In this document: positions 61,606 through 64,000 of the stretch, piece by piece
Numbering within the stretch: the stretch's first letter is position 1
How the letters are laid out: the number at the start of each line of letters is the position of its first letter
Source: Pseudorasbora parva
Taxonomy: Eukaryota > Chordata > Actinopteri > Cypriniformes > Gobionidae
Assembly (NCBI RefSeq): GCF_024679245.1
Contig: NC_090178.1
Span: forward strand, 2,644,853 to 2,708,852
DNA: 64,000 nucleotides
Direction: 5' to 3'
Notes under the pieces: model-generated
Seen by the model: the letters and a program-made list of their open reading frames with translations, nothing else
Told to the model about the DNA's origin: nothing
The model's database searches: none
Position numbers and translations under genes: made by a program

Positions 61606-62553
61606 TGTTGTGCCGTTTTCGTTGTGTTGTCGTTTCTGTTGTGTTGTGGCATTTTTGTTGTGTTGTGGCTTGTTTCCATTGTGTTGTGGCTTGTTTCCGT
61701 TGTGTTGTGGCTTGTTTCCATTGTGCTGTGGCTTGAATCCGTTGTGTTGTGACTTGTTTCCGTTGTGTTGTGGCTTGTTTCCGTTGTGTTGTGGCTTGTT
61801 TCCATTGTGCTGTGGCTTGAATCTGTTGTGTTGTGACTTGTTTCCGTTGTGTTGTGGCTTGTTTCCATTGTGTTGTGGCTTGTTTCCGTTGTGTTGTGAC
61901 TTGTTTCCGTTATGTTGTGGATTGTTTCCGTTGTGTTGTGGCTTGTTTCCGCAGTGTTGTAGCCTGTTTCCATTGTGTTGAGGCTTGTTTCCGTTGTGTT
62001 GTGGATTGTTTTTGTTGTGTTGTGGCTTGTTTCTGTTGTGTTGTGGCTTGTTTGCGTTGTGTTGTGGCTTGATTCCGTTGTGTTGTGGCTTTTCCGTTGT
62101 GGCTTGATTCCGTTGTGTTGTGGCTTGTTTCCGTTGTGTTGTGGCTTGATTCCGTTGAGTTGTGGCTTGATTCCGTTGTGTTGTGGCGTTTCCGTTGTGT
62201 TGTGGCTTGTTTCCGTTGTGTTGTGGCTTGATTCCGTTGAGTTGTGGCTTGATTCCGTTGAGTTGTGGCTTGATTCCGTTGTGTTGTGGCGTTTCCGTTG
62301 TGTTGTGGCTTGATTCCGTTGTGTTGTGGCGTTTCCGTTGTGTTGTGGCTTGTTTCCGTTGTGTTGTGGCTTGATTCCGTTGAGTTGTGGCTTGATTCCG
62401 TTGAGTTGTGGCTTGATTCCGTTGTGTTGTGGCGTTTCCGTTGTGTTGTGGCTTGATTCCGTTGTATTGTGGCTTTTCTGTTGTGTTGTGGCTTGATTCC
62501 GTTGTGTTGTGGCGTTTCCGTTGTGTTGTAGCTTGTTTCCGTTGTGTTGTGGC
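61606..62553. repeat. 19-21-bp minisatellite, inverted arm
   Basis: About 47 copies of TTGTGTTGTGGCTTG(T/A)TTCCG, the reverse complement of the forward-arm unit, starting 105 bp after it. It resumes at 63986 after the hAT insertion and runs off the window end. Confidence 0.95.
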
Positions 62554-63985
62554 TAGGGCTGGGCGATATGGCCAAAATTTCATATCCCGATATAGCTCAT
62601 TTGATATCCCGATAACGATATACATAACGATATAGCAATTTTTCTGTTAATTCGGTTTATGAATAGTCTATGCAAAATTGCAATGTGGAAATGCAGTTTG
62701 AAATGATATACAAAACAAATAAAGGTAGTATGGACTACATTTTTATTTTATTTAGAACCTTTTTTTTAAAGCAAGACTGTTGGTAAAGTTAACACCTGCC
62801 TAGGGATGTTAACCGATGAACGTTTGACCGATGGATGACCGTATCAACGTTAACCGATCAATGTTGTCGGTTAAAATAAATAAAAAAGTGATCTCTAAAT
62901 TAGGCTATTATAGACAGTGGACTAAACGCTACTACAGTTGGCCGTTTCAATCCAAAATGTTTTTGTGTGAATGAACATATCCCTCGCACTCAATTTTTCA
63001 TAACTCGCCTGTTGTACTTAATAAACCAAAAAAACATTTGGCACGAGGTTACAGCGTTTGGGTTTGCGCGCTCATAAGGTTTGCAAAAAGTAAACACTCG
63101 AGGTTAGAGCCAGAGCAGACGACAGTATGAAGCGTGCATTCCGCATAAGATGGGCTTACATTTGGAAATATATTACATCTTCATTTCAGTGGTAACACAT
63201 AAGGTGTTGATCGTCTTTATTATTGTTAGCACTACCTCGAACTAAAGCGGCGTACTCTTCGGAGCTGTCATTTTCTTAAATGAGCCGCGGCAATGATTCA
63301 AATGAGCTTCTAACGCTGGACAAACACCTTTATTTTTCAACGCGATCACCTTGTATCCAAACCATTTCGAAACTAAGGAGCCATTTGTCCTCTGATTACA
63401 AACAAGCTCCTCTGCGGCGCGTTTGCGGGACTCGTGTTTCGCGCTGTGGGGGATTTTAAAAAAGTGACGTGAGTGGAAGGGAGGCGGCAGCGCTAGGACA
63501 GTGCGCGCGTGCGTGTGTGTGTGTGTGAGTGAGAGAGAGACAGAGGGAGCGCGGCTCGCGGCTGTTATTTCAAATAGCGCCGCATATTTTAAACTAATCG
63601 GTTAACCGGTTTCAACCGGCTAATGAGGCGGTGGTCGGTCAAGAAAATGTTTAGTTTTCGCCATCCCTACACCTGCCATTAAAATATTTCAATATATGGC
63701 TATATGGTGTGCCACGCGTAAAAGCTTGTTGCAGCGTCTGTGTCTGAAGTTTGTTTTGAGCGCTTATGCCACTATTCTGGCATAATTACTCTGAGAATTA
63801 CCCTGGTCTGAACCGCGTCTACTACCGTCTTCCTCCATGTTTGTTTATGTATTGCAGTGTGCATGGGCATGCCGTGGCGTGAGGTCATAAACGCCTTATC
63901 GTGGCGTAAGCGATAGAGCCTTATGTAAAACGATAGACATTTTCTATCGTCCAGACGATATATTTCGTCATATCGCCCAGCCCTA
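62554..63985. mobile_element. hAT-like element inserted in the minisatellite
   Basis: The ends TAGGGCTGGGCGATATGGCC and GTCATATCGCCCAGCCCTA are inverted repeats. The 8-bp target duplication GTTGTGGC (62546-62553 and 63986-63993) is array sequence. Length is 1432 bp, including a nested element. No transposase was recognised. Confidence 0.93.
62801..63669. mobile_element. hAT-like element nested in hAT
   Basis: Ends TAGGGATG(TTAACCGATG) and CGCCATCCCTA, with the perfect 8-bp duplication CACCTGCC (62793-62800 and 63670-63677). 869 bp, with a GC-rich centre and a short GTGTGTGAGTGAGAGAGAG tract. Non-autonomous. Confidence 0.9.
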
Positions 63986-64000
63986 GTTGTGGCGTTTCCG

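Noticed and set aside
59523..62625. Frames of 250-340 residues rich in Asn/Thr/Arg or Cys/Val
   Set aside because: Translations of the 19-20-bp minisatellite in an intron; many frames are open at once.

Overview
The window reads as teleost, most probably cyprinid, nuclear DNA. The evidence is spliced vertebrate genes with GT-AG introns, Tc1/mariner, PIF/Harbinger-like, hAT-like and TTAA-type transposon remnants of the kind common in cyprinids, an L2-like LINE, and very abundant (CA)n and minisatellite DNA. No bacterial genes, operons, rRNA, tRNA or CRISPR were seen. The species cannot be fixed from sequence alone.

Two host genes are supported, and both are partial. On the minus strand, the first two coding exons of cmc1 (a mitochondrial twin-CX9C cytochrome oxidase assembly factor) lie at 12711-12729 and 5730-5822, with a candidate promoter at about 12730-12930; its last exons would lie before base 1. 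On the plus strand, an eomesodermin-type T-box gene (eomes, paralog a or b not resolved) has an inferred 5' UTR exon ending at 52961 and five coding exons at 54299-54795, 55680-55834, 55913-56034, 57013-57171 and 58768-58829. These carry almost the whole T-box; the C-terminal exon(s) lie beyond 64000. The two genes are head to head, as I recall for CMC1 and EOMES in mammals, so the 40 kb between them is candidate eomes regulatory territory.

Layout: 0.5-1.8 kb CA-rich array; 2.3-3.2 kb dead Tc1 copy; 3.9-4.2 kb solo LTR with perfect target-site duplication; 6.3-12.0 kb nested transposons inside cmc1 intron 1 (foldback, two PIF/Harbinger-like, two hAT-like, one LINE); 13.2-15.8 kb microsatellite and a 22-bp minisatellite; 16.5-17.5 kb Tc1 fragments; 20.2-24.9 kb two 14-bp arrays in opposite orientation; 25.9-27.1 kb near full-length Tc1 copy; 28-40 kb many MITEs with a few complex stretches that may be conserved non-coding elements; 39.7-44.0 kb large inverted repeat around CA-rich arrays; 44-47.3 kb repeated nucleation of (CA/GT)n in one dispersed element; 48.5-52.6 kb TTAA element holding about 180 copies of a 21-bp unit; 52.8 kb to the end, eomes, whose last visible intron holds a 3.6 kb inverted minisatellite interrupted by hAT-in-hAT insertions.

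The main theme is that transposons have repeatedly acted as nurseries for tandem arrays. The 21-bp array is bounded by the two ends of one TTAA element, the 22-bp array resembles the core of a MITE that is also present in the eomes introns, and the CA/GT tracts start at one fixed motif of one element. Several arrays are inverted pairs that could form very large hairpins close to or inside eomes. All very long open frames here are artefacts of tandem repeats.
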